Source: Clostridiales bacterium
GTDB taxonomy: Bacteria > Bacillota > Clostridia > Christensenellales > Borkfalkiaceae
Direction: 5' to 3'
DNA: 64,000 nucleotides
NCBI GenBank assembly: GCA_015069425.1
Contig: SVIP01000004.1
Location: 62,001-126,000 of the forward strand
The notes under the pieces are model-generated. The model did no database searches, was not told the origin of the DNA, and saw nothing but the letters and a program-made list of their open reading frames with translations. Positions 55,696-64,000 of the stretch are shown here, in pieces; position 1 is the stretch's first letter; every line of letters starts with the position of its first letter. The position numbers were made by a program, and so were the translations under genes.

Positions 55696-57447
55696 TTGGA
55701 TAAGAAGTATCTTTGGGCTACTGAAGAAATATATGGTAGCGTTTCCGAGTGGGAAAAGGAATTTGAAGAGGTAAAAAAACGTGTTAGTTTTGAGCATTAT
55801 AGAGGAAAACTTTCAAATGCTCAAGAATTTTTGGCGTGTATGAAAGAGCAAGAAACAGTTGGCAGAATTTTTGAAAAACTAAGTGTTTACGCAATGATGA
55901 AACACGATGAAAATACAAAAGACGCACTTTACGATTCGCTACTTTCAAAGATAACTTCTCTCGGTGCAAAGTTTGGGGCGGAAACTGCGTTTATTATGCC
56001 AGAACTTACCGCATTAGACCAAAAGACTTTGCAGTCCTTTATTGAAGATGAAAGATTAAAAGATTACGATTACTTTTTAAAAGGAATTTTGAAAGAAAAA
56101 CCGCACGTTTTAAGTGAAGCGGAAGAAAAATTGCTTGCCCTTTCTGGCGAGACGTTGTCTAGTTTTAAAGATATTTTTACTAAAATAGATAATGCCGACT
56201 TGCCCCTTGGTGAAGTTAGACACGGTAAAGAGAGAATTCCACTTAGTCACGGCTATTATGGTGTAATAATGCACGGGGAAGATAGAAAACTCCGCAAAAA
56301 AACCTTTGAAAAATATTATGGGGCATATCTATCTTTGATAAATACCATAACTGCAACCTACTATGGAAACGTTAAAAAGGACGTTTTTTTGGCTAAAGCT
56401 AAAAATTACAATTCTGCTTTAGAGCGTGCATTGTTTAATGAGGACGTACCTAAGGTAGTGTACGATAATCTCATTAAGACAGTCAAAAAAGCCTTGCCAA
56501 CACTACACAAATACATGGCGGAAAAGAAAAAACTGCTTAACCTTAAGACTATGTATATGTACGACGTGTACGTTCCAGTTGTTGAAGGTGCGGAATTAAA
56601 GTTAGAATACGAAGAGGCTTATGATTTAGTTGTTAAAGGGTTAAGCCCTTTAGGTAAAGAATATTGCGAACTTTTAGTAAAAGCAAAGAACGAACGCTGG
56701 CTAGACGTTTATGAGAGCGACGGAAAGAGAAGTGGAGCGTATAGCGTTGCCGTTTACGATACCCACCCGTACGTTTTATTAAACTACCAAAAAACCACGC
56801 ACGACGTGTTTACTATTGCGCACGAAATGGGGCATAGTATTCACAGTTATTTTTCTAATCGCACACAGCCTTATTCTAAAGCCGATTACAGAATATTTGT
56901 TGCGGAAGTCGCAAGTACGGTAAACGAAGTATTATTAATAAGATATTTGTTAAATACGGAAAAAGACGTAAAACTTAAAAAGTATTTGCTTTCATATTTA
57001 CTTGAAATGATAAGGACGACTTTGTTTAGACAAACACAGTTTGCAGAGTTTGAACAGTTCGCACACGAAAGTGTGGAAAAGGGTGAGCCTCTAACTAAAG
57101 AAAACCTCTCAAATGCATATTTAAAATTAAACAAAAAATATTATGGGAAAGCGGTTAGAAGTCAGGGTTTAATTAAATACGAGTGGGCAAGAATTCCCCA
57201 CTTTTATAGGGCGTTTTACGTTTATAAATACGCCACGGGAATTATCAGTGCGCTTGCAATTGCGGACAGAATTTTAACCGAAGGTCAACCTGCGGTAGAT
57301 GATTATTTTGAGTTTTTATCTTCAGGCGGAAAGGATAGTCCTGTAGAACTTCTTAAAATTGCAGGTGTTGATTTAACAAAAACTAAGACGTTTGAACAAG
57401 CGTTTAAAGTATTTAGTGATACATTAGAAGAATTCATAAAGTTGTAA
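55696..57447 (+). CDS. pepF: Oligoendopeptidase F (M3B metallopeptidase)
   Basis: A 583-residue M3-family zinc peptidase cleaving oligopeptides in the cytoplasm. The zinc motif HEMGH is at 376-380 within FTIAHEMGHSIHSYFSN, and the third ligand Glu is in EVASTVNEVLL about 26 residues later. The N-terminal oligoendopeptidase domain and FRQTQFAEFEQFAHE near 440 are typical of PepF. The start is TTG 55696 behind GGAAAGG; the frame is open upstream into the PFL gene but without a site. No signal peptide. Confidence 0.94.
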   Translation: MDKKYLWATEEIYGSVSEWEKEFEEVKKRVSFEHYRGKLSNAQEFLACMKEQETVGRIFEKLSVYAMMKHDENTKDALYDSLLSKITSLGAKFGAETAFIMPELTALDQKTLQSFIEDERLKDYDYFLKGILKEKPHVLSEAEEKLLALSGETLSSFKDIFTKIDNADLPLGEVRHGKERIPLSHGYYGVIMHGEDRKLRKKTFEKYYGAYLSLINTITATYYGNVKKDVFLAKAKNYNSALERALFNEDVPKVVYDNLIKTVKKALPTLHKYMAEKKKLLNLKTMYMYDVYVPVVEGAELKLEYEEAYDLVVKGLSPLGKEYCELLVKAKNERWLDVYESDGKRSGAYSVAVYDTHPYVLLNYQKTTHDVFTIAHEMGHSIHSYFSNRTQPYSKADYRIFVAEVASTVNEVLLIRYLLNTEKDVKLKKYLLSYLLEMIRTTLFRQTQFAEFEQFAHESVEKGEPLTKENLSNAYLKLNKKYYGKAVRSQGLIKYEWARIPHFYRAFYVYKYATGIISALAIADRILTEGQPAVDDYFEFLSSGGKDSPVELLKIAGVDLTKTKTFEQAFKVFSDTLEEFIKL

Positions 57448-57465
57448 ACTTTTAGGAGAAAAAAT

Positions 57466-58968
57466 ATGGCAAAGGATAACAAGTTAAAACAAAATTTAAC
57501 GGAAATGCCACACAGTTTAGAAGCTGAACAGGCACTTTTAGGTTGTTTGCTTTTGGATACAAGAGTTCAAGTTGAAGTTGCGGCGTTTATTCAAGAGGAA
57601 GATTTCTATGCGGAAAGTCATAAGTATATTTTCAGCGCAATGGAATCTATTATAAAGAAAAACCAACCAGTAGATTTGGTTACGCTTACCGACGCATTGG
57701 AAAAACAAGGCACGCTTGAGCAAGCGGGCGGTATTGCATATATAACAGAACTAACAAACGTCATGCCTTCAAGCGCTAACTATCAACGTTATTTAGATAT
57801 AGTTACGCGTGATAGTTTACTTAGAAAATTAATTAAAGGTTCTGCGGAAATTATTGAAGAGTGCAAGTCAAGTTCTGACAAAGAAACGGCTATTGCGTAT
57901 GCAGAAAAGACCGTTTACGATATTTCTAACCAAGCGGATACGAGCGAAATGGTTAAAATTGGAAACGTTATTCCTAACGTAATGACAAAGTTTGACGAGC
58001 TAAGTAATGATAAGTCGAGTTATAAAGGAATTAAAACGGGTTTTCGCGGTATTGACGGTTTGCTTGATGGAATGCATAATAGCGACCTTATGATTTTGGC
58101 AGCTCGTCCTGCAGTTGGTAAGACTTCGTTTGCAATGAATTTAGTTGAAAGCATTGCACTTCAAGGTTATTCTTGTGCTGTTTTTTCTTTGGAAATGAGT
58201 AAAGACCAACTTACCGAAAGAATGCTTTGCTCTGTTGCTGGCGTAAGTATGGAAAACGCCAAAAAAGGCAAAATGAATAAAACCGAGTGGCTCAAAATGG
58301 CGATGGCAAGAGAAAAACTTTCTAACGCTAAAATATTTATCGACGACTCTGCGGTTATTCGTCCACGTGAAATCATATCTAAGTGCCGTAGATTAAAGAG
58401 CCGTTTTGGCTTGGATTTCGTTATGATTGACTATATTCAGTTAATGACGCCTGATAAGAGTAGAAATAGTGATAGCCGTCAAAACGAGATAAGCGAAATT
58501 TCAAGAAGTCTAAAGATATTAGCAAAAGAAGTAAACGTACCAGTTCTTGCTCTTTCACAACTTTCCCGTGCGGTGGAAACAAGAAAAGGTAGACCCCAAC
58601 TTTCCGACCTTCGTGAATCGGGGGCAATCGAACAAGACGCAGATATCGTTATGTTTATTCACCGTCCAGATAAAGGGGCGACTGAAAAGGAAATAATGGA
58701 GGGTAAAGTTCAAAAGAACGTTGCGGAAATTATTATAGAAAAACACAGAAGCGGTCCTACAGGACTTGTAAAACTCTACTTTAAGGGCGAATGTACAAAA
58801 TTCCTTAACCTAAACGAAGATACAGGAGAGCCCGATAGTGATGGAGAAGGGGAAACTAAAAAAACAGTTGTTAAAGCAGTTTCGGATTTTGAAGATTTGC
58901 CTGAGCCACCCCCCGAAGCAGAAGAACAACCGCCTGTTTTTAAGTCGGTAGACGATGAGATTTTTTAA
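57466..58968 (+). CDS. dnaB: Replicative DNA helicase DnaB
   Basis: A 500-residue hexameric helicase (DnaC in B. subtilis naming). The N-terminal primase-binding domain starts MPHSLEAEQALLGCLLLD. RecA-like motor: Walker A AARPAVGKTSF (near 213-223), where the usual GRPSMGKT is slightly changed, Walker B FVMIDYIQLM (near 321) and LSQLSRAVETRKGRPQLSDL near 363. The C-terminal tail is acidic and proline-rich (about 465-500). TTTTAGGAGAAAA precedes the ATG. One base separates it from the threonylcarbamoyl-AMP synthase gene. Confidence 0.97.
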   Translation: MAKDNKLKQNLTEMPHSLEAEQALLGCLLLDTRVQVEVAAFIQEEDFYAESHKYIFSAMESIIKKNQPVDLVTLTDALEKQGTLEQAGGIAYITELTNVMPSSANYQRYLDIVTRDSLLRKLIKGSAEIIEECKSSSDKETAIAYAEKTVYDISNQADTSEMVKIGNVIPNVMTKFDELSNDKSSYKGIKTGFRGIDGLLDGMHNSDLMILAARPAVGKTSFAMNLVESIALQGYSCAVFSLEMSKDQLTERMLCSVAGVSMENAKKGKMNKTEWLKMAMAREKLSNAKIFIDDSAVIRPREIISKCRRLKSRFGLDFVMIDYIQLMTPDKSRNSDSRQNEISEISRSLKILAKEVNVPVLALSQLSRAVETRKGRPQLSDLRESGAIEQDADIVMFIHRPDKGATEKEIMEGKVQKNVAEIIIEKHRSGPTGLVKLYFKGECTKFLNLNEDTGEPDSDGEGETKKTVVKAVSDFEDLPEPPPEAEEQPPVFKSVDDEIF

Positions 58969-58969
58969 T

Positions 58970-59959
58970 ATGGTTACCGAGATAAAAAAGATTACCTTAG
59001 AAAGTCTATTAGAGGCTAAAGAAATTTTGTTTTCTAGTGGGGTTATAGGTATGCCAACCGAAACAGTATACGGCTTAGCAGCGATAGGGACGGACAGCGA
59101 GGCGGTAAAAAAGATTTTTGAAATTAAGGGTAGGCCGTCAGATAATCCCCTTATTGCTCACGTGCATAAAGATTACGATTTAGAAAAACTTATATATATC
59201 GATCAAGAATACGCATACAAACTGATTGAAAAGTTTATGCCAGGACCGTTGACGTTAGTGTTCAGAAGTAAAGGTATTGTGTGCAAGGAAGCAACTTGTG
59301 GAGGGGATACTTTAGCGATAAGAATGCCGTCGCACAAAGGGGCTCAAGAATTATTAAAAGCAGTTGATATGCCGATAGTTGCACCTAGTGCAAACCTTTC
59401 AAAACATACTAGTCCCGTAACGGCAGAACACGTTTATGCAGACTTAAACGGAAAAATCCCATTAATATTAGACGGCGGAAAATGTACGGGCGGAATAGAA
59501 AGTACGGTACTAGACGTCACTTCTTCACACCCAAGAATTTTGCGCGCGGGATTAGTTACCAAAGAAATGATTGAAGAGGTTGTTGGGTATTGTGAAATTG
59601 CTGAGCATAAAGAGGGAGACAAGGTAAAATCACCCGGTGTAAAATATAAACACTACCGTCCGAAATGCGAAACCTTGCTATTTAAGGAAAACGAGATTAA
59701 AGAAATTAAAAAGGCATATCAAGAAGAAGTTGTAAGTGGCGGAAAACCGTATATAATGTGTTCTTCAGTTTTTGCTAAGAACTTTGAGGGTTTTAATCTT
59801 TTACAGTTGGGATTGTCGGGAGAAGAGATAGCAAGCAATCTTTACGATAAACTCTTAGAGGGTGAAAAGGTAGCAACGCTTATAATCGGTGTAGAAATGC
59901 CAAGTGAAGATGGCGTTTTTATGGGGATTATGAATCGTTTAAGGAAGTCATGCGGATGA
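58970..59959 (+). CDS. ywlC: Threonylcarbamoyl-AMP synthase (Sua5/YwlC type)
   Basis: 329 residues from ATG 58970, one base after the dnaB stop; ATG 58955 inside dnaB is an alternative. The YrdC catalytic domain fills about 1-200 with GVIGMPTETVYGLAA, KGRPSDNPLIAHV, PGPLTLVF and VDMPIVAPSANLS. The C-terminal Sua5 domain begins after KSPGVKYKHYRPKC (near 222) and distinguishes Sua5/YwlC from the short TsaC. It makes threonylcarbamoyl-AMP for the t6A37 tRNA modification, the substrate of the TrmO enzyme encoded at 33209-33892. Confidence 0.94.
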   Translation: MVTEIKKITLESLLEAKEILFSSGVIGMPTETVYGLAAIGTDSEAVKKIFEIKGRPSDNPLIAHVHKDYDLEKLIYIDQEYAYKLIEKFMPGPLTLVFRSKGIVCKEATCGGDTLAIRMPSHKGAQELLKAVDMPIVAPSANLSKHTSPVTAEHVYADLNGKIPLILDGGKCTGGIESTVLDVTSSHPRILRAGLVTKEMIEEVVGYCEIAEHKEGDKVKSPGVKYKHYRPKCETLLFKENEIKEIKKAYQEEVVSGGKPYIMCSSVFAKNFEGFNLLQLGLSGEEIASNLYDKLLEGEKVATLIIGVEMPSEDGVFMGIMNRLRKSCG

Positions 59960-60408
59960 AAAAATTTAGAATAACGTTTGTCTGTACGGGGAATACTTGC
60001 CGTAGTCCTATGGCAGAGATTATATTAAAACAAAAATTAAAACTAGCCTCGGTTAAGGACGTGCTAGTTACTAGCGCAGGACTTTCAGCGGAAAAAGACG
60101 CAAAGATAAGTAAGAATTCCGCAAGAGCCTTAAAAGAATTAGGGTATAAATCATACGGATTTAAATCTAAACAGTTAACGACAAAAATGTTAGAAAGTTC
60201 AGATTTGGTTTTATGTATGACTAAGTCGCATAAGGACTGGTTACACGGTTATGAAAACGTGTTTACCGTTTCTGAATTTACTGGGCTAAAAGACGTTTCA
60301 GACCCTTATGGCGGAGATTTAAGTATGTATATTAAAACGTCGCATCAAATAGTGGATATATGTGATGCGATACTTGATAGAATTTTGAAATTTAAAGGAG
60401 AAAATTAA
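59956..60408 (+). CDS. Low-molecular-weight protein tyrosine (or arginine) phosphatase
   Basis: 150 residues from ATG 59956, which overlaps the previous stop as ATGA and lies eight bases after AAGGAAG; ATG 59950 is too close to that site. The P-loop CTGNTCRS (10-17) and the DPYGG acid loop near 114 define the LMW-PTP fold. The middle Thr of the loop (CTGNTCRS) is that of the YwlE group, which removes phosphate from arginine. Because the arginine kinase McsB is encoded 2.2 kb downstream, a YwlE-like protein-arginine phosphatase role is attractive. Assignment to YwlE is inference. Confidence 0.85.
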   Translation: MKKFRITFVCTGNTCRSPMAEIILKQKLKLASVKDVLVTSAGLSAEKDAKISKNSARALKELGYKSYGFKSKQLTTKMLESSDLVLCMTKSHKDWLHGYENVFTVSEFTGLKDVSDPYGGDLSMYIKTSHQIVDICDAILDRILKFKGEN

Positions 60409-60409
60409 A

Positions 60410-60863
60410 ATGAAAGTAGCATTTGGTTGTGACCACGGTGGGATAAATTTAAAGCCCGTCCTCATTAAGTTTTTACAAGAAAAAGGCGTTGAATACGTAG
60501 ATTACGGTTGTTTCGATACCGCATCAACCGACTATAACGAATACGCATTAAAGGTTGCTAATGCCGTTAAAAGCGGTGAATGTGACAAGGGTATTCTCTT
60601 TTGTGGAACGGGAATAGGTATGAGCATCGTTGCAAATAAGGTTAAAGGAATCCGTTGCGGACACTGTCACGACGTTTTTTTCTGCTAAAATGACCAGACT
60701 TCACAACGACGCAAACGTTATGGCACTTGGTGAAAGAGTAGTTGGACCTGGACTCATGCTTGAAATTGTTGAGGCGTTCTTATTCACTGAGTTTAGTGGT
60801 GACGAAAGACACTTAAGGCGTGTAAATAAAATTAAGGCAGTAGAAGAAGAAAACTTTAAGTAG
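60410..60863 (+). pseudogene. rpiB: Ribose-5-phosphate isomerase B, frameshifted
   Basis: RpiB (LacA/RpiB fold) interconverts ribose-5-P and ribulose-5-P. The first 86 or so codons are normal (VAFGCDHGG, ASTDYNEYA, LFCGTGIGMSIVANKVKGIR, then HDVF). In a run of seven T (60675-60681) the frame then goes wrong and stops at 60686-60688 (92 residues). The rest continues in the +1 frame as FSAKMTRLHNDANVMALGER and on to 60863, with no further lesion. Six T in place of seven would give a normal protein of about 150 residues. It may be a recent mutation, a consensus error in the homopolymer, or a recoded or slippage-expressed gene. The truncated frame lacks the C-terminal part that completes the partner-subunit active site. 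Confidence 0.85.
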
Positions 60864-60933
60864 TAAGGTTTTCGTTTTTAACAGAGTTCAAAATAAAAGA
60901 TTCTTTTTATAAGGAGAAAAGAGGGAAAAGGGT

Positions 60934-61812
60934 ATGGAAAGATTGAGAAAAGCAGTTATTCCCGCAGCGGGATTAGGAACTAGGTTTTTGCCTATTACGA
61001 AAGTTATTCCTAAGCCTATGCTTTCGGTATTAGATAAGCCGACTATTCAATACATAGCAGAAGAATTATCTTCTGTAGGAATCGAAGAAATAATAATCGT
61101 AGTAAGTCCCGATTCAGATATAATAAAAAAGCATTTTAGCAAGGCAGATGCGTTAAAAGAAAGACTTCTTAGCGATAATAAAATGGATTTATACGAAGTG
61201 CTAGAAAAAACAGAAAAGTTTAAAGTTCAGTTTGTCGTTCAAGAAGTTGCTAACGGACTTGCAGGTGCAATTCTTTGTGCCGAGCCGTTTGTTAAAGACC
61301 AACCTTTTGCATTGTTATTAGGTGACGAACTAATTTGTGCAGATGGCGAGCAAAAGCCGTGTATGAAACGCCTTGCGGAAATTTTTGAACAAACGGGAAA
61401 AAGCGTTATAGCTACCATGGAAGTGTTTGGTGACGACGTTAGTAAATACGGAAATATTGGCATAAGTGACGAAACGGACGGAGTTATGCAGGTAAACGCT
61501 ATTGTTGAAAAACCGAGCGTAAACGAGGCGTTGTCTAACAATGCAATAATAGGTAGGTACGTTTTATCGGGCGAAGTTATGGGAATGTTAAAGTCTCTTA
61601 AACCGCACGGAAACGAGATATATTTAACAGATGCTCTTGATACGCTTGCAAAAGACGGAAAACTTTTGGCAAGTTGTTTTGAGGGCGAAAGATATGACGT
61701 TGGGGGTAAATTAGGATACGTTAAAGCAAACGTTGAACTTGCGTTAAAGAGTAAAGAAATCGGAAAGGATTTAAAAGAATACCTCATAGGGTTAGTAGAA
61801 AGACTTAAGTAA
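60934..61812 (+). CDS. galU: UTP-glucose-1-phosphate uridylyltransferase
   Basis: A 292-residue GalU/GtaB making UDP-glucose for glycolipids, wall polymers and exopolysaccharide. The nucleotide-binding N-terminus AVIPAAGLGTRFLPITKVIP (8-27) and PKPMLSVLDKPTIQYI are hallmark, as are GLAGAILCAEPFV near 110 and LLGDELICADGE near 130. GGAGAAAAGAGGG is upstream. It lies three bases before mcsA and so is read into the mcsA-mcsB-clpC genes. Confidence 0.95.
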   Translation: MERLRKAVIPAAGLGTRFLPITKVIPKPMLSVLDKPTIQYIAEELSSVGIEEIIIVVSPDSDIIKKHFSKADALKERLLSDNKMDLYEVLEKTEKFKVQFVVQEVANGLAGAILCAEPFVKDQPFALLLGDELICADGEQKPCMKRLAEIFEQTGKSVIATMEVFGDDVSKYGNIGISDETDGVMQVNAIVEKPSVNEALSNNAIIGRYVLSGEVMGMLKSLKPHGNEIYLTDALDTLAKDGKLLASCFEGERYDVGGKLGYVKANVELALKSKEIGKDLKEYLIGLVERLK

Positions 61813-61815
61813 TTT

Positions 61816-62133
61816 ATGTACGACAAAATTTGTAAAACGTGCGGAGCGTCGCTTAGCGAGTTTTATCGCACTTATATGCTAGGCTGTCCAGAGTGTTATA
61901 AAAATTTTCACGAAGAGATAGTAAGTGCCTTGAAAAAGATACAAGGCAAGACTTATCACGTAGGAAAAACGCCAAAGGTAAGCAAAGTAGATCGTGAACT
62001 TTTTAGCGAATATGAAAGGCTTATTAAAGAAAGAGAAGAGGCGACGATTAGTGGAAAATTCTCTCGTATTAATGATTTGACTGCGGAGATGAACGATTTA
62101 GCAGAGGAACTTAAACGAAGGGGGATTTTATAA
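61816..62133 (+). CDS. mcsA: McsA-like UVR-motif protein, short form
   Basis: 105 residues. It has one zinc module, CKTCG near 6-10 and LGCPECYKNF near 27-36, followed by the HVGKTPK segment and a UVR helix pair (REEATISGKFSRINDLTAEM, about 75-94). B. subtilis McsA is about 185 residues with two zinc modules; here the N-terminal one is missing, and what remains corresponds to the second module plus the UVR part. It activates the arginine kinase McsB and acts as adaptor to ClpC. It overlaps mcsB by one base. No ctsR gene precedes it. Confidence 0.85.
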   Translation: MYDKICKTCGASLSEFYRTYMLGCPECYKNFHEEIVSALKKIQGKTYHVGKTPKVSKVDRELFSEYERLIKEREEATISGKFSRINDLTAEMNDLAEELKRRGIL

Positions 62134-63146
62134 TGTCAACGTTTACCCCCGACCTTTACAAAGGCAATATCGTTATGACGAGAGTGAGGCTAGCTAGAAA
62201 TTTAAACGGCTATCCTTTCAAGGTTAAAAACACCGTTGCGGCTAGAGAAATAGTTAAAAAGGTCAACCGTGCGCTTGTTCGTTCAGATACTTTTAACCTT
62301 TTTTATATGTCAAATTTAAGTGACTTAAAGTTAGAGGCAATGAAAGAGCGTCATCTTATTAGTCAAAACCTAATTGATAACCGAGAATGTGGGGCGGTAC
62401 TTATAAACCCTGACGAAAGCATCTCGGTTATGATTAACGAGGAAGACGTTATCAGAGAACAGTGCTTTATGAAAGGTTTGCGCCTAACGGAAGCGTATAA
62501 AAGACTTGATAAGATTGACGATGATTTAGAAAAAAATTTAAATCTAGCGTATAGTTCAGAACTTGGTTATCTTACTGCTTGCCCAACAAATTTAGGGACA
62601 GGGTTAAGAGCGTCGGTTATGCTATTTTTACCCGCACTTACCGAGAGTGGCAAAATAGGCGCACTTGTTAAGGAAGTATCTAAGTTAGGCTTAACAGTAC
62701 GCGGACATTACGGAGAGGGAAGTGATGCAGAGGGGTATATGTACCAAATAAGTAATGAAGTTACTTTGGGCGTATCCGAAGAGCAAATCCTTAGAGAAGT
62801 AGAAAGCACCGTGCAAGACATATGCCGAGCGGAGCGAGATGAAATGGAAAAAATCTTTGCACGAAACGAACTTAAGACAATGGACAGGGCAAGAAAAGCA
62901 TACGGTATCTTGACTAATGCTGTTATATTAAGTTATGGTGAATTTTTATCGCACGTTGCACTCGTTAAACTCGGTGCAATGATGGGGTATATCAGTATTG
63001 ATAATATCGAAGAAATTGACGATCTAATAATTAAAGCCCGTCCTGCAAATATTTGTGAACTGTACGGAAAGAGGCTTTCGGCAACAGACCGAGACCTATA
63101 TCGTGCGGAGTTTGTGGGTAGAAAACTTATAAAATTAAAAGATTAG
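62133..63146 (+). CDS. mcsB: Protein arginine kinase McsB
   Basis: A 337-residue phosphagen-kinase-like enzyme that phosphorylates arginine residues and so marks proteins for ClpCP. Motifs are [16 protein letters not shown] near 15, [20 protein letters not shown] near 144-163 and [20 protein letters not shown] near 191-210, containing the catalytic and guanidino-site residues. Residues D and R of the C-terminal pArg-binding region are present ([13 protein letters not shown]). AGGGGG lies just before the ATG. It precedes clpC by ten bases. Confidence 0.95.
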   Translation: MSTFTPDLYKGNIVMTRVRLARNLNGYPFKVKNTVAAREIVKKVNRALVRSDTFNLFYMSNLSDLKLEAMKERHLISQNLIDNRECGAVLINPDESISVMINEEDVIREQCFMKGLRLTEAYKRLDKIDDDLEKNLNLAYSSELGYLTACPTNLGTGLRASVMLFLPALTESGKIGALVKEVSKLGLTVRGHYGEGSDAEGYMYQISNEVTLGVSEEQILREVESTVQDICRAERDEMEKIFARNELKTMDRARKAYGILTNAVILSYGEFLSHVALVKLGAMMGYISIDNIEEIDDLIIKARPANICELYGKRLSATDRDLYRAEFVGRKLIKLKD

Positions 63147-63156
63147 GGGGAGAGAA

Positions 63157-64000
63157 ATGTATTACGAAACTTTTTCACGAAACGTAAACCAAGTAATAGA
63201 ATATGCAACCGCTCTTTCTAAAAGATATGGATTAAGATATATCGGCTCTGAGCACATATTGTTCGGGCTTATAAACGTGAGCGAGGGTAGGGCGGCGGCT
63301 ATCCTTAGAGAAGAGGGTGTTACAAACGAAAGATTTATTTATCTTTTTGAAAAAACAATTGATAAACGTACGGTAATTACTGGTAATATGTTTACCGCAA
63401 GGACAAAACGTGTGTTTGAAAACGCTGTGGAGATTTCATTAAAAGCACGTGCTGGATACGTTGGGACAGAACACTTGTTACTTGCCGTTTTAATTGATTC
63501 GGACAGTATCGCCGTTGCAATACTAAACGCTCTTAAAGTCAACGTTAAAGCGGTTATAGAGGGGCTTTCCGAAACCTTGTTCGATGGTATTGATGAGGAA
63601 GAAGAGGAAGAGCAAGACCAATTAGCCTCTGCTTATAACGTAGGAAGAAGTGCATCTGAGCAAAGAGCAAAAGCCGAAAAAACTTCAGGAAAGGACGATT
63701 TAGGCGAACTTTCAAAATTTGGCGTAAACTTAAATAAACAAGCAGAGGACGGTAAGTTAGACCCCGTTATAGGCAGAAAGACGGAAATTGATAGGGTTAT
63801 TCAAATTCTTTCTAGAAGAACTAAAAACAACCCTGTTTTAATCGGTGAGCCTGGTGTTGGGAAAAGTGCGGTCGTTGAAGGGCTTGCGCAAGCAATAGTA
63901 AAGGGGAACGTTCCAGAATTGCTGGCGGATAAAATAGTTTTCTCGTTAGACATTGCAGGTATGCTTGCTGGGGCAAGATATCGTGGCGATTTTGAAGAAA
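63157..64000 (+). CDS. clpC: ATP-dependent Clp protease ATP-binding subunit ClpC (partial, N-terminal)
   Basis: 281 codons are in the window and the frame is open at the end. The double Clp-N repeat domain (about 1-145) has [13 protein letters not shown] and [13 protein letters not shown], the sites that bind phosphoarginine and McsA. An acidic linker ([10 protein letters not shown]) follows, then the first AAA+ module with [20 protein letters not shown] near 196 and Walker A GEPGVGKS at 230-237. GGGGGAGAGAA precedes ATG 63157. With mcsA and mcsB it forms the protein-quality-control operon. Confidence 0.95.
   Translation, partial: MYYETFSRNVNQVIEYATALSKRYGLRYIGSEHILFGLINVSEGRAAAILREEGVTNERFIYLFEKTIDKRTVITGNMFTARTKRVFENAVEISLKARAGYVGTEHLLLAVLIDSDSIAVAILNALKVNVKAVIEGLSETLFDGIDEEEEEEQDQLASAYNVGRSASEQRAKAEKTSGKDDLGELSKFGVNLNKQAEDGKLDPVIGRKTEIDRVIQILSRRTKNNPVLIGEPGVGKSAVVEGLAQAIVKGNVPELLADKIVFSLDIAGMLAGARYRGDFEE

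Noticed and set aside
60675-60682. Programmed -1 frameshift at T-TTT-TTC in rpiB
   Set aside because: The heptamer fits a -1 slippery site, but the -1 frame reads CTG CTA AAA then TGA, so it does not join the downstream conserved part; a +1 shift is needed.
60864-61815. CtsR or CIRCE operators for the mcsA-mcsB-clpC genes
   Set aside because: No GGTCAAA direct repeat or TTAGCACTC/GAGTGCTAA pair was found in the stretch before galU or mcsA.
1-64000. tRNA, rRNA, transposase, phage or attachment sites
   Set aside because: I found no cloverleaf-like or rRNA segment, no transposase or integrase frame and no terminal inverted repeats suggestive of an element.

Overview
This window is about 64 kb of AT-rich chromosomal DNA with Firmicutes (Clostridia-type) gene content: PadR/HAAS regulators, the dgt-dnaG-rpoD macromolecular-synthesis block, RNase Y, BipA/TypA, glutamine synthetase III, the NfnAB and HydABC flavin-based electron-bifurcating enzymes, DUF4364, DUF951 and mcsA-mcsB-clpC. 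Together these suggest an anaerobic, hydrogen-producing fermenter, probably an uncultivated gut clostridial lineage. That taxonomic placement is inference. Gene density is very high and no stretch above about 300 bases lacks a gene. I saw no rRNA, tRNA, CRISPR array, phage gene or transposase.

Layout. 1-1000: end of an ABC exporter operon (ATPase end and ABC-2 permease). 1085-6611: two small tail-anchored winged-helix-like proteins directly upstream of uvrB and uvrA. 6694-8627: PadR regulator, HAAS/DUF1700 membrane protein and DUF4097 adhesin-like protein. 8772-14870: dGTPase-like HD protein, dnaG, rpoD, trmK, a Nif3-like protein and a zinc-ribbon coiled-coil protein. 15043-22217: ftsK/spoIIIE, rimO, pgsA, cinA (N-terminal domain degenerate) and recA. 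22320-26571: rny, glnN and a small zinc-ribbon membrane protein. 26783-33157: nfnA-nfnB and hydC-hydB-hydA, an energy-metabolism block linking NADH, NADPH, ferredoxin and H2. 33209-34759 (minus strand): trmO, a TSCPD protein and DUF4364. 34915-38096: unknown protein, NUDIX ADP-ribose pyrophosphatase and typA. 38148-42543: AraC regulator divergent from a ROK kinase, SIS isomerase and intracellular GH3 glycosidase, a small sugar-use locus without a transporter. 42611-44442 (minus strand): NCS2 purine permease and a tiny Cys-rich membrane protein. 44693-48997: ECF S component, coaX, homoserine dehydrogenase, a 104-bp tandem repeat and citrate synthase. 49068-50753 (minus strand): an unusually long DnaD-family protein. 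50984-57447: a hydrolase-fold protein apparently lacking its nucleophile, DUF951, signal peptidase I, an unknown membrane protein, the ACT/PFL pair and oligoendopeptidase F. 57466-64000: dnaB helicase, threonylcarbamoyl-AMP synthase, LMW phosphatase, a frameshifted rpiB, galU, mcsA, mcsB and the start of clpC.

Most genes lie on the plus strand in tight runs with 1-14 base overlaps. Intrinsic terminators are AT-flanked hairpins, and those at convergent junctions are near-perfect palindromes able to work both ways. Several starts are TTG with a good Shine-Dalgarno (ftsK, typA, pepF, DUF4364 and the unknown gene at 34915). The observations most worth a second look are the tail-anchored winged-helix pair at uvrBA, the 104-bp tandem repeat before citrate synthase, the T7-run frameshift in rpiB, the multi-repeat DnaD protein ending in a zinc motif, and the hydrolase-fold protein with its attenuator-like leader. 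I did not find a clear-cut new defence or mobile system.
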